DNA from: Armigeres subalbatus
Taxonomy: Eukaryota; Arthropoda; Insecta; Diptera; Culicidae
Assembly: GCF_024139115.2 (NCBI RefSeq)
Contig: NC_085140.1
Span: forward strand, 159,428,452 to 159,492,451
Reading direction: 5' to 3'
Length of the DNA stretch: 64,000 nt
The notes under the pieces were generated by a model. That model had not been told where the DNA came from, made no database searches, and saw nothing but the letters and a program-made list of their open reading frames with translations. How positions within the stretch are numbered: position 1 is the first letter of the stretch; each line of letters begins with the position of its first letter. This document shows positions 23,762-35,079 of this stretch, piece after piece. Made by a program: the position numbers and the translations under genes.

Positions 23762-24016
23762 CCAGTTTTCTGCGAGCGGTAATGGCCGCCAGCTTACCTG
23801 CGGGTTAGTCTCTGATTTGACGTTTGTGGAAGTCAACTGCACCCACCGTTCGAGCATTTTAATCAATGTGGTGTATAAGAAGGCTTGAATTCACTTATTA
23901 GCACCTTCTTATATGCCACATTGGTCAGAATACTTGGAGCGGTGGGTGCAGTTGACCTCCATAAAAAAACTAACCCGCAGGCAAGTTGGCGGCCGTTACC
24001 GTTCGCAGAAAACTGG
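23762..24016. repeat. 255-bp foldback (palindromic) element
   Basis: Two arms of about 120 bp in inverted orientation meet near 23,887. Matching pairs include CCAGTTTTCTGCGAGCGGTAA / TTACCGTTCGCAGAAAACTGG, TACCTGCGGGTTAG / CTAACCCGCAGGCA, CAACTGCACCCACCG / CGGTGGGTGCAGTTG and AATGTGG / CCACATT. The arms have diverged by several substitutions. No coding content. Confidence 0.8.
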
Positions 24017-24175
24017 ATATCAATATGTGATACAAATAACAATACTTGCAATATTTTTTTTTATAAATTCTCTGTCAAATATGGAGGAAAGAAAATTTCA
24101 TAATAGTCATAACACGATTATAACATAATGTGTTATGTTTATTTTAACCGAAAACAATTGCCTACATTTTTGGTA

Positions 24176-24445
24176 CACGCAAAAAAATGTTGCGGTAGAA
24201 ACTACCATTCCGAGGGTTAATTTAAGAATACGCACCGACGATTTTCAGCAGATAACAAACCCGTTTGATTTTACCATGCGCGCAGTAAAAATCAACTGTG
24301 GTCCTGGTGGAATGTTGTTGCATGAACTGAATCAGTGGTGAATTTATCCGAATGCGTGGTTAATTTAACTGAAAATTTGTGGTTGTTTTAAAAACATGGC
24401 GTAGTCTACAAAATAGTAACCGTTACAATGGAATTTTTCTCAGTG
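24176..24445. mobile_element. Probable 270-bp TA MITE with imperfect CAC termini
   Basis: The left end CACGCAAAAAAATGTTGCGG and right end ATGGAATTTTTCTCAGTG are imperfect inverses, with TA outside both (24,174-24,175 and 24,446-24,447). The CAC start and A-rich subterminus resemble the other TA MITEs here. The boundaries are weaker than for those. Confidence 0.5.
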
Positions 24446-24447
24446 TA

Positions 24448-26209
24448 GATAGGAATTGAAAAAAAAACGAAGGTGCCATAGATATCATAACGCTATCATT
24501 TGAAAAGGTTGCCTAATTTGTAATGTTGTTAGATTCAACAAAATCAAAAATTTCTTACTCATCTTTTTTAGGTCTTCTAAATTGTTATATTTTCAGTAGT
24601 TTTACAAAAACACATGAATATTAGTGCTCGGTACTATTTCCTTCTAAGTTCCAAAAATTTTGAAACGAAATCCACAACCAACAGTAAAGACTGGATCACA
24701 ATAGCGCATTGCGCGTCGCGTCGCACTGGGTGTTGAAGTCAGCGTTTGTTTGTACTAAAAAGTGTACGTGATGCATTCATGCCCACAATGCAACGTTCGC
24801 GTTGTGCGTTTATTGTCCAACAATAAGGATTAAAACAATAATGGATTTAAAAATGCATGATTTATTGTGTGTGTGTGTGTGCGTCATCCTCTATTCCTCG
24901 CCCATCTGGGGGCGTTGATCAAGTAGTATTATGAATAATTTGATCAAATCGCATGCTCCGTTATGGTGCCCTTTTTGTTACGAAGACTAGTACTACAAAA
25001 AGGATTCACTTCTGAAGCACGAAATGTTTCTTCAGGTACAGGGTACAGGTACAGCAAAACTTCACAAGGACGCCCTTATTCGTACTATCTACTAAGGAAG
25101 TAGAAGGTCGAGAAGAGCCACCGTTGCTAACTAAAGCGTGAACCGGATACCTGGGACTCCCACAATATCCGCGGCAATAGCAACAAACGATGCCCTGTAC
25201 GTATTTAGTGGTTATTTTTATGAGTATTTAAATTGATAAAACGATGAAGGTTAGAAATATAAACAGCTACTACGTGTACATCAATTTAGATCGTCCACTA
25301 TAAAGTCAAATTCAATTAGTTATGAATATAATAGTAAGTTTTCTAAATACATTTTATTGGCTTCAAAAATAGAACTATCATAAATACAGTCAGATCTGCA
25401 AGAGTCTAATTAAGAGATCATCCATTCATGAAAATATGAGGAAAAAGAAGTAATATAGAGAGCATAACAAATATAACCACATTATAAAATTGAAGAATAC
25501 AATGTTCACAATGAACATAATAAGAGGTTTAGAGATTATATCAAGCTATAGAATATAAGAGTGAAAGTTACTTGCAAATGCAATTTATTCAAGACAAAGG
25601 AATTGATTGATTGGCAAGAAAACTAAATTGTAAGAGACCTTTTTGAACAAATTGTTATCGGACCTCCAAACTGTCGGTGATAGCGATGATCCAATCTAAC
25701 TTTAGACCCATTGACGTTAATTAATACTGCTAGTATTGATAGAACGAACAACAAATAATTTGTCAAAAGATATAATTATGACCATAAACAAACATTCTAC
25801 AAACGGTTTTCAAGAGACATGAAAAGAACACATAGTTTATTTAACTGAAATATTATAAGAGAACAAGGATAGATCTCACCGAGTATTCTAAGAAGCTTCA
25901 GAACTTTCCACCATTGAGCTCAGAGGTTTTCTGGATCATGTCAAATAATCCTAATAGGCTTTACTCCAAGCAGATGATGAAATATTAAATTGATTTTGGC
26001 AGAATACTGTGATTTATTTATTGGAAAAATGTAACTTTGCGTAGGCGTTCACCAAATAAACATATGTATATCAGCACACAGATTTAAAAATGCATGATTT
26101 ATTGAACATATATTTTAAATAAAGTAAGAAAATTATTAACGAACTTAGTATTCAAAAGAATATAAAATCGGCTTTAAAAAATATTATAAAAAATCTGCAT
26201 TCTCCGCAG
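24448..26209. other. AT-rich, no gene recognised
   Basis: A short (GT)n tract lies at about 24,866-24,881. 25.2-26.2 kb is very AT-rich with no open frame worth reporting. Confidence 0.45.
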
Positions 26210-27031
26210 GCATTCTATCGGGAATTCTATCAGGGATCTTTTTTTGGAATACCTGCAGCAACTTCTTCGGCAATGTCTTCAGGAATTTCACCGGGAATGA
26301 ATCCGAAAATTCCACCATTATTTACTCCACGAGCTTCTTCATAAGTTCTGCAGGGAATTCTTCAGATATTTTTTTCTTCTGTCTCTCATAAAAATTTCTG
26401 AAAAACTGCACCGTGGAATTCCTAAGAATATTCCGTGGAAATTCCGCAGAATTTCCAGTAAACATTCCTGAGAATTTCGTGAAAAATTTTCGAATTTCTT
26501 GTGTAAATTCCATAAAATTCTCCGTTAAAGTTTCGAATAATTTCTTGTGAAAATTTCAAAGAATTTCTCCAGGAATTCTACCAATTCCATCCAATGTTTA
26601 CAGAAATTATACCAAAATTGAAATTATCAATGGATTTTTCGGAGTAATTCCTAGATTAATTACCAAAGAGATCCTGAAAGAATTCCGGTGAAAACTTCAA
26701 GATTTCCACTGAGAAATCCTCCAGGAGTTTCTCCGGAAATTCCTCCGGGAATTTTCCCAGGAGTTCCACCGGCAGTTCCTCCAAGAATTCTTCCAGGATT
26801 TCCTCCGAAAATTATTCCAGTAGTTCTATTGGCAGTTCCTCTGAATTTCTCCAGAATTTCCTCCGGGAGTTCATTCAAGCTTTCTTTCTGGAATTCATTT
26901 AGGCTTTTTCAAGAATTTATATAAAAATTCCTCCAGAATCTCCTCCGAGAATGTCTCTGGGAGCTCCTTAGGGAATTATCCGGGAGATCCTATGATGATT
27001 ATGATGGTAATCCAGCTACATACCCCTACAA
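26210..27031. repeat. Degenerate GGAATTCCTCC-like repeat, left part
   Basis: Loose tandem words such as GGAATTCCTCC, GGAGTTCCTCC, GGAATTTCTCC and GAATTCTTCC recur about every 12-24 bp. The same words resume at about 40,890 beyond the LTR retrotransposon, so this was one domain before that insertion. Open frames rich in Pro and Gly here (for example 26,688-26,924) follow from the repeat. Confidence 0.75.
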
Positions 27032-27035
27032 AGGT

Positions 27036-29222
27036 TGTAACCGTTCGCTAATCGTCTGAGGGAATTATTTAAACTTTGGTGGCTTTAGCGCCACTCTCGC
27101 GTACGAGAGACCACCAGTCTGTTGACTTGCCCGACTATTTTTGAGACAATTCCTCAGGGGAAATCCTCGAACGGTTGCTGGCTGAATTTTCAAAATCACC
27201 CGCTGTTACCTGGAAAACCACCCTAAAATCCCTTGCCCTGATTACCCTTGTAATCACTTAAGCTCGCTCAACAATAAACGCAAAATCAAAGAGGAATCGA
27301 AGTCTGAGATGCAATCTACCAACGAAATAACGGAAACGTAAAAGAGAACAGCAGGTTCTCACGGAACTGCCGAAACAAAATCAATTGACTCTCAGAGCTT
27401 CAAATTCAACAAATTTATTATAATGACTTCATTCGGGTTGGACGGGATTTTGTACTAGCTAGGGGGAAACTAATTCATGGCCATGATTATTCAAGTTTCC
27501 ACGTACCTGCGCAGGATTTTTAGTAGCGATGACGGGTTCCGGCGGGTGCCGAAGACGGAGGGCTTTCCGGCAGGGTGCCGAAGACGATGTTTTCCGGCGG
27601 GACGCCGAAGACGGAGGTTCTTCCGGCGGTGTGCCGAAGACGAAGGTTCTTCCGGCGGTGTGCCGAAGACGAAGGTTCTTCCGGCGGTGTGCCGAAGACG
27701 ACGGTTCTTCCGGCGGTGCTGGTGACGCAGTTGTCGCGATGGCGTCGTGGTACCAGCGGCTTGCCAGTGGGCGTTCGAAGCTCCACACGATGGCGGCGTG
27801 AGCTTGTGTCAAAATGGCCGAACTAAAGGTGCGGAGGGAGTGGCGGCTGGACGGAAGGCTTCCGCTTTGAAACCGTCGAGAGCGTCCGGAATGACCGTTC
27901 CCTCAAACTAGTAGCCCGCTTTCCCTTACGACCCGGCTTCACGTACCTTTCCGATTCACCGGGCGAGGACTAAAAGAAAGCTACTAATTCTCGGTTCGGG
28001 TTCGGTTCAGCGTACGATAATTGGTGACGTACGGGAACCGCGCTCTCGACACCTGACCACCAGGGGGGTTGTAGCGAAATGGTGGTCTTATCGACAGTTT
28101 TAGGCGACTGTCGGGTGAGTTTCGCTCGACTGACTAAACGAACTTCACTCCCCTCCGTTTGACTACCTCGTAAGGCGGGCCTTAGCGGACACACAAGCTC
28201 AATTTGGTCGCACTGCGACCCACAGCAAAAGGACGGAACCCCAATTCGACTCCGCTGGTCGTCACAAAATTCCAGCCCGTACAAAAAAAGCGCCTACGCG
28301 CTGGAAGTCCAACGCGAATGGCGAACGTTAGTCGTGTGCAAAATTAAAGTCATAAATCTAAATTACCTTTTTCTGTCTCTATATCTACTCCGACAAATGG
28401 AGAGAATCGCGAAGGTGTCAGACGCACTGACCGAAATAAGCAGCTATCTGGAAGACACCAAAAGATTTTGCTTCAAGCACTTCACTTTACACCACTGTTC
28501 TCAATTATTACCTTCTGCAAACTTTGAAGGAACACGTTTCACTTTTGTAGAAATACTTTAAATTCTTCGGAACTTGGAAACCGCGATACTTCTCTTCCTC
28601 TAGTGCGAGCGAAAATGAACGAGCTTAAGGATTTCTACCTTCAAGAAACCTTGAAGGACAATTACTGGTTATGTACACAGATTCAAATGGCGATATCAAT
28701 TTGGCGCCTTCCCAGGATCAAGCAAATGGTTGAAAAAGAGCTATCTAGTTTCAGGAGCCATTACTGCACTCACTGAAACAGTATACCACTTTGCTTAGCC
28801 GAGACGCAAACCGCTCGAAATATTTCCTCACCCAAGACAGTCAAATAGTCGGGCAAATACTGATAATGTTATGGTCTCGCTTTGGACTGTGAATCGTCAA
28901 GCCGACTTGACGAATTCAAGCATTATTTTGCTTAAAAAGAGAAAAACGTCCAAAGCTAATTAAATTCAAATAATCTAATAACTACAACAACAAATAACAA
29001 AAATAATTTATTACTAATAATTAAGCTTCAACTCATTTCAATGATATTTTACTTAAAAGTTTTTATCCTATCCTTTTTATCCGTCAAAGCTATTTATTAA
29101 TTAAAAATAATAATTTAATTTCATAATATATTTACAAATGATTTTGCTTAAAAAGATAAAAACGTCTGAAGCTTTAAGCAAATCCAATAAAATTATTCCA
29201 AAAAAATCCACACCGCGTTACA
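27036..29222 (-). repeat. 3' LTR (2,187 bp) of the gypsy-type element
   Basis: Bounded by TGTAAC/GTTACA, near-identical to 38,683-40,858. It contains a GC-rich 30-bp tandem repeat (about 27,536-27,720; core GGCGGTGTGCCGAAGACG) with about six units; the same block lies in the other LTR at about 39,184-39,368. Compared with the 5' LTR there is a local rearrangement near 29,055-29,090, where GTTTTTATCC and TTTTTATCC replace GGATAAAAAC, looking like a small inversion/duplication. Open frames in the tandem repeat are mirrored on both strands and in both LTRs and I do not call them genes. Confidence 0.93.
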
Positions 29223-31160
29223 TCACACCAACCGGTTTTATGAAAATTTGATCAGATTTTCTGATCAAATTTTCATAACTCCTAAATTGTTTCACTTAAT
29301 CCAAAAGTATACTTCCACAGTTGAATCAAAATGCAAATTTATGTTCGTTTTACAATGATGTTCATAGAGCATTAACCAACACAATCTCGAACCACGATTA
29401 GCACAATAGATCTTGTCTATCGTTAAACCACTTACAAATCGATGTTCTAACGTAATGAATCGCGATTGATTCATCAGCTTCCTCGCTGATACATAAATAA
29501 TCTTGATTCCTAACTGTATTTGCGGTTGACTGCATCATCAAATCTTGTTTGACCCTATGGCCGTCAAGCGCTACCTAATGTGAATCCTCAATGATAATCA
29601 GAACATTAAGTCCAATTCAATCATTGATTCTTCTCTAACGTAAACGTATACAAATCCTATTATCAAACATGTTTGACTTTAATAAGAATCTGCTAAAAAA
29701 AATATCGAACAGCTCTATTCCCATCAAATTCAAACTGACAGCATGAATTTATTGCATGCAATAAACATTGCCAACCCTAACAACTGAAAATCATCGTACT
29801 GTCATCGTGACGTTTTTCTGAAAACATCGCACGCGAACTGACAACCGATAGACCGGAAGCATAACAAACGAAAAAATGTATATGAGTTTATTCGAAACGT
29901 AGTTCGGTGGTGCACGCGTCGCGAGTGAAATTAAAAAAAATAGTAATGGCATGAACGGGGGGAGTATTAAATACTCTTTTTTCCTTGTTTGAGCTTATTG
30001 CTTTGTGATTTTTTTTCGCAGGTTTCCAGCGCGGGACGGTTCTAGACGGAAAACCTTATAAAAATTGATCTCGGCAGTCATCCGCGGAACGCAATGTGGA
30101 GGCGTAATAACCTCACCTATTCTGCATTTCCCTACCACGGATGTTGGAACAGGAACCGGTATTCTACGTGTCGAACGAATCATCCAATCCTGGTAGTGAT
30201 TTTATATTGGAAAAGCGCGAATCTACGTATTTCATCGGCGAAACGATAACGAGGGTATTTTCGCTCTGTAACTCGTCGAGGGATCGGAAAAACACGATGC
30301 GGCCGGTGTGCCTAAAAAATGAATTTCGGGCCCACGATCATGTATCATGAAGTTTCAGCACTCATCCAACGAAAGAACTTCGAGAGACTACGTTATTTTT
30401 CTATCTATTTTGCAAGCGATTCTGATGCGCTAAGGACCAGCTGAGAACTACCTACGGCGGTCTACGGCGACCGTTTCCGCGTGTACCACACCTGTGTACT
30501 GTAAGGCTACGGTCCTTAAATTCTAATATTGTCAATACCCGTATTCCGACCGATTGATATATCCATAATTATTTTTAGGTGCTACGTATTACACGGTGGC
30601 GGACTCGGTACGCGAGAATCGATGGACGGCAGTCCCGGTGCCTCAAACTACATCGGCTTTTTCATTTGATGACCGACCAATCTCCGGCAGGCAGGCCAAC
30701 CGAAGTCTACGTGGGATTAAAAACCGTGAGTAATCCTTTTCATATCGACTAACATAGTAATAAAATTAACATAGTCTGTAAGTAGTAGTAACTAACCCTA
30801 TTATATAGTTCTTTTCGCTAACTGAAACTTTTTTAGTTTTTATGATTGAGACTATTTCCTCTAATCGAGCTCAGAATTGTTCGTTTTTTAATTCTGTGAT
30901 GCAGTTTTTCTTCATTCCAACTGGTTTCTGTACATTTCCTATTGGAAAATCTCATAGCTTTATAAAATTCTTATTTCATTCAAAATTTTAAAACTGTCCA
31001 ATAATTTTACAATTTCTCATGCGGAATTTATAAAACTGTCCGATAATTTTACAATTTCTCATGTGGAATTTAGAAAACTGTCAAGCAGTTTTCACGATTT
31101 CTCATGCGGAATTTAGAAAACTGTCAGACGGTTTTTACCGAATGTAAAATGTAGTTTAAT
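29223..31160 (-). other. Non-coding 3' segment of the gypsy-type element
   Basis: About 1.9 kb between the end of integrase and the 3' LTR, without a convincing frame. A perfect hairpin (17-bp stem, 3-nt loop) lies at 29,240-29,276, 17 bp from the LTR edge. I do not see a clean polypurine tract next to the LTR; GGTTGGTGTGA on the minus strand is the closest. At about 30,981-31,140 four diverged units of 42-43 bp (AAACTGTC...TTTCTCATGCGGAATTTA) repeat in tandem. 29,880-30,730 is GC-richer than its neighbours. Confidence 0.6.
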
Positions 31161-33482
31161 TCAAAATTTCTTCATAAAATTGGCATGAAAAATACCCAGA
31201 GGATTACCATTCAGATCCTCGAGTTCGTAGCTATCACCTAGCACTCTAGTTACGATTGCTGGTACAAATTTTGCTCCTAATTTGGCACAGTAGCCTTTTG
31301 ATTTGTCTGAAAGTACAGTGTTCTTCTTCATAACTTTTTCCCCTACAATATAAGTTGGTGCTTTTTTATTAGATCTTAAATTATAGTATTTACTTTGTTT
31401 GGTGTATGCTTCTACTAAGTTACGACGCACCTCTTGGTAAAGTTTGTCCCTATCGTGATCAGTTAAATTGGTGTCTGTAATGCTGGAATTAGCAGACCTC
31501 ATTCTTTCATACTCCCTACCATCTGACACACGGTTCGTGCCAAACGTAAGAAAATAGGGTGAATATTTCGTCGATTCATGAACCGAAGTTCGAATCGCGT
31601 TAGCAATATGCTGTAAATTGTCCGACCAATTCTTATGGCTTCCCTTTAGGGTGGCCCTTATAGCGGTTGTTATTACCCTATTGACCCTTTCGGTGTTGTT
31701 CACCTGTGGGTGATATGATGGAGTCAACCAGTGTTTGACCCCGTATTGCTGTAATAAATTAGCGAAATGTTTCGAAGTGAATTGGGTACCGTTGTCGGTC
31801 AGGATCATTTCCGGTACCCCAAATAATAAAAACACAGCTTGCTCTAGGAATTGCACTAATGTTTCCGCTGTAGCTTGACGAAATGGCTGTACCAGCACAA
31901 ATTTCGTAAAAACATCTGTAAGAACTAAAAGGCAGGTACTACGACCTTTGCCTGATGGGGGAAATGGTCCAACATAGTCCAGCGTAATTAATTGCCAGGG
32001 GTGGTCACAAAACTTTTTCTGTGATCCCATTGGTGGAGTAGGGTTAAAATTTGTTGTTTTTGATGTTTTACATGGCATACACGCCTTACAAAACGTTTTT
32101 GTATCTTTTGCCATATTAGGCCAATAAAATTTCTCTTTCAGCGCATTTAGCGTCTTGTCGTAACCAAGATGCGCTGGTTCGTGAATCGCACGAAGAATTT
32201 CATCCTGCTCATGTACAGGTGGATAATATTTCCACTCATATCGTCGATCCGTGAATTTTTTGTTGTCGACAACGAACTTAAAAATCTTACTATCTTTTAC
32301 CATAAATTGTTTATAATTATTTGGGTCGTTTAAAATCTGTTCTTTGAGATCTTCGTATGATTTGTCAGTAACGGTAAGTATTTCGATTCTGGATAAGAAA
32401 TCTGCTAAAACATTATCTTTCCCTTTACGATATTGGAGTGTAAAATCGTACGATTGCAATTTTAGTGCCCAACGTAATAGTCTCGAATTTGCGTTGGCAG
32501 CTGATAAAGAAAATAACCACGTAATACTCTTAGCGTCCGTTATTACTGTGAAGGTAGAACCTTCAATGTAGTGACGGAAATTTTCTACAGCGAGTAGAAC
32601 TCCTAAACATTCTCTCTCAGTTGCTGAATACTTGCGTTGGGTGCTCGAAAGTTTTTTGCTAAAATATCCTATGATCCGTTTACCTTCGTCAAATTCTTGT
32701 AGCAAAGCCGCACCCACTGCTAATTGTGAAGCATCCGTTTCAATAATGAATGGTCTAGTATAATCTGGATTACCTAACACTGGTGCTGAAGTGAGGACTG
32801 CCTTCAATTGTGACAGAGCCTCTTCCGCTTCTTCAGACCATTTAAATCTTTTTGATTTCTTTAATAAATCGGTGATTGGTGCTGTCAGGTGGCTATAACG
32901 TGGTATGAACTTCTGGTAAAATCCCATTAGTCCCATCAATCTCCTAACCTCCCTTATGGTCTTTGGCCTAGGATAATTCAATATTGGTTCTAGCTTACAA
33001 CTTTCAATGCTTAGACCGTTTTCTGTAAGCAAATAGCCCAAATAGCGCACCTGTTTCCGACAGAACCGGCTTTTTTCAACCGAGATTGTGAGACCCGCAT
33101 TCCTTAGCCTAGCGGCCACTTCTTTTAGAAGAAGCAAATGCTCTTCAAACGTCTCACTTATAATTATGATATCATCCAGATATATAAACACCTTGGGTTC
33201 TAAATCAAAACCAATGGCGAGGTTCATCAACCTCGTCATAGTAAAAGGTGCATTTTTGAGGCCAAATGGTACCACCTTGAACCTGAATAGTCCTTTGGGG
33301 GTACGAAATGCAGTATAATTGCGTGAATTTTCCTTTAGTGGTATTTGAAAATACGCGTCTTTCAAATCAACGACGCTAAAATATTTGGCCTTTTTAAGCC
33401 GGTGAAATATTTCACTCATGTTGCGCATCGGGTATGCGTCTTTCTTGGTAATGGTGTTTACCCTTCTAGAGTCGAGGCACAC
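31161..33482 (-). pseudogene. pol: RT (from motif 2 on), RNase H and integrase
   Basis: The 773 open codons cover most of pol. Numbering from the first open codon: RT with DLKDAYFQIPL at about 39-49 and the catalytic YLDD at 101-104; RNase H with ETDAS around 248-252; the integrase HHCC zinc finger with H434, H438, C465 and C468; the catalytic D502, D563 and E598, with the last two exactly 35 apart (D,D35E); and a C-terminal basic tail. All active-site residues are present. The frame does not begin with a natural start. It is cut from the upstream RT sequence by a one-base frameshift around 33,490-33,506, so I call it a pseudogene although the catalytic domains look recent. It would act in reverse transcription and integration of the element. 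Confidence 0.93.
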
Positions 33483-34033
33483 CCGTATCTTCCCATTGGC
33501 CTTTTCACAGGAACCAAGGGACTAGAAAATTCTGTCACACATTCCTCTATTACGTCCAATTCCTTCCATCTCTCCAGTTCCTTCTCGATTTTCTCCCAGA
33601 TATGGGGAGAATAACGGTACATAGGTAGTTCCCTCATCTTCGTACCTTCAATTACTTCAATTTCATGTTCTATCAAAGTAGTTCTGCCAAGACGTCCTTG
33701 GCTGGTACAATCAAACCCACGGAGAACCTCCTGTAGTTGGTCTCTCTGGGTTGGAGACAGTTCATGCTCCGTCTCAATATTATCAATAGCTTCCCCTGGA
33801 TTACTGGGCAAATCTAAAATAGGAATGTCCAATGATTCATCTACTTCTGGTTGACCACACAAAGTGTGTGGTTGTGTTTCTATAGCTTCCATCAAATGAA
33901 CTGAAAAATTGATTAGTTCATTTTCTTCAATTAACCCTTCCTCAAACTTTAGGTAATTGATTACCGATTTCTCTCTCAAATCAGACGTCCATGTTAACTC
34001 CAGCTCTTCAATGCGATTCTGGGAAGTTATCAT
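33458..34033 (-). pseudogene. pol: protease-RT linker and RT N-terminus
   Basis: 191 codons. The last third contains the start of RT (EHEIEVIEGTKMRELPMYRYSP, then EKELERW-ELDVIEE and SSPLVPVKRP). The frame is then lost and continues in the frame of 31,161-33,482. Its ATG overlaps the stop of the protease frame (ATGA at 34,030-34,033), a -1 relation. In intact Ty3/gypsy elements protease and RT are usually one frame, so this junction may be a second lesion or a genuine recoding site; I cannot decide. Confidence 0.85.
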
Positions 34034-34434
34034 AGGCCGAATTTGGAAGGCTTTCCAAAATTCATGCCTAAAATTAGAGGCTTTTTAATTCCTGGAACTA
34101 TAAGCGTTGGAACCACTCTGGTTTCACAACCAAGCTTGTAAGGTACATTTACGTAACCTAAACATACATGTTCTGTATCGTCGGCGGTACAGATCCTAAC
34201 ATTAGATTTCAAAATCTTGAGCCCATGAGACTCTATAATTTTAAGAGTGCTCATGACACTGAGTCCTGCGCCAGAATCTAGGAGTGCTACTACCTCTGTC
34301 CCTAGTATATCGACCTTAATGTGCGGACACGCACTTGGATCAACTTTAATCTGAAGAATAGAGTTTTTAAATTGTCCTAAATTATTGCCTACGGGAATTC
34401 CTTTAACTTGCGAAGTGCTTGGATTCCCATTCAA
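34030..34434 (-). pseudogene. pol: aspartic protease
   Basis: About 134 codons with the retropepsin motif VALLDSGAGLSVMS (LDSGA catalytic Asp), a second hydrophobic segment VVPTLIVPG and ILGMNF near the end. The usual family pattern is LLDTGA or LIDSGA. The frame is -1 relative to the end of gag, which stops at about 34,446; the protease frame is open upstream across that stop, consistent with gag-pol frameshifting. It would mature the Gag and Pol polyproteins of the element. Confidence 0.87.
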
Positions 34435-34445
34435 ACACCCCGCAA

Positions 34446-35079
34446 TCAGTTTGTTGACTGATTATTTGCCCGTCGAATTGGAAAGGTGTGATTGTTATTA
34501 CAATTCCTGGTAGTTTTTCCCATGTTTCCACATGCATAGCAGAATATTTGTTTTGGGCATTTACAGTCTCTGAAGATGTGACCCGTTCTTCTGCAATTCC
34601 AGCAAACTACTGTAGAGCTTGTATTCGGCATTCGCTCTTGTTGCCTTTGGAAACGATTCTCGGATATTGCTGGTTTTTGCTGCTGTGGACCTTGAGGCTT
34701 TGAAGTGACTTGTTTATCACCCCGTTGGTTGGGCTTCAACGCGTTCACAGCCTCTTCATGACTCGAATAATCACTCTCGACCTCGAGGTGATGCAGATCA
34801 TTTCTGTTTCCCTGATTCGGTCTATAAAATCCTGGATCATTGGCATCAATCTTGTGATTGATTTCAATTAGATCCTCTAAATCATCTATCTCTAGAACAG
34901 ATAATTTTGAGCGGTAATGAGGGCGCATATTTTCCCAAATCAGCTCGAATAAAGTTCTTGACGAAAACGGACGGTGCATACACTGGTTTAACTTTTCCAC
35001 CTCTGTTACATAAGCAATGAAAGTTTCGCCCTTCCTTTGCTTTAATTCTCTAATTTGAGCCCTGATTCCTCGATCTCTG
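34446..35079 (-). pseudogene. gag 3' part: capsid C-terminus and two zinc knuckles
   Basis: Begins immediately after the hAT insertion and its 8-bp target duplication. Readable parts are RAQIRELKQRKGETFIAYV (capsid C-terminal type), a Gln-rich linker, then CWNCRRTGHIFRDC and CYACGNMGKTTRNC. The first is a CCHC knuckle (C-x2-C-x4-H-x4-C). In the second the His position is T, so it may not bind zinc normally. The upstream ATG (35,091-35,093) lies in the hAT terminus and is not a natural start. It ends with a stop at 34,446 near the presumed gag-pol frameshift site. Confidence 0.85.

Noticed and set aside
24866..24881. CRISPR-like or regulatory array signals
   Set aside because: Only a short GT microsatellite here. 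No spaced direct repeats of CRISPR type occur in the window, and the sequence is eukaryotic in character.
26688..26924. Pro-rich peptide frame and its Gly-rich mirror at 26,660-26,878
   Set aside because: Both derive from the degenerate GGAATTCCTCC-like repeat.
27459..27826. Mirrored open frames on both strands in the LTR, repeated at 39,107-39,474
   Set aside because: They are caused by the GC-rich 30-bp tandem repeat whose length is a multiple of three.
29223..31160. An envelope gene in the gypsy-type element
   Set aside because: No frame longer than about 70 codons and no signal peptide, furin-like site or membrane segment in this stretch.
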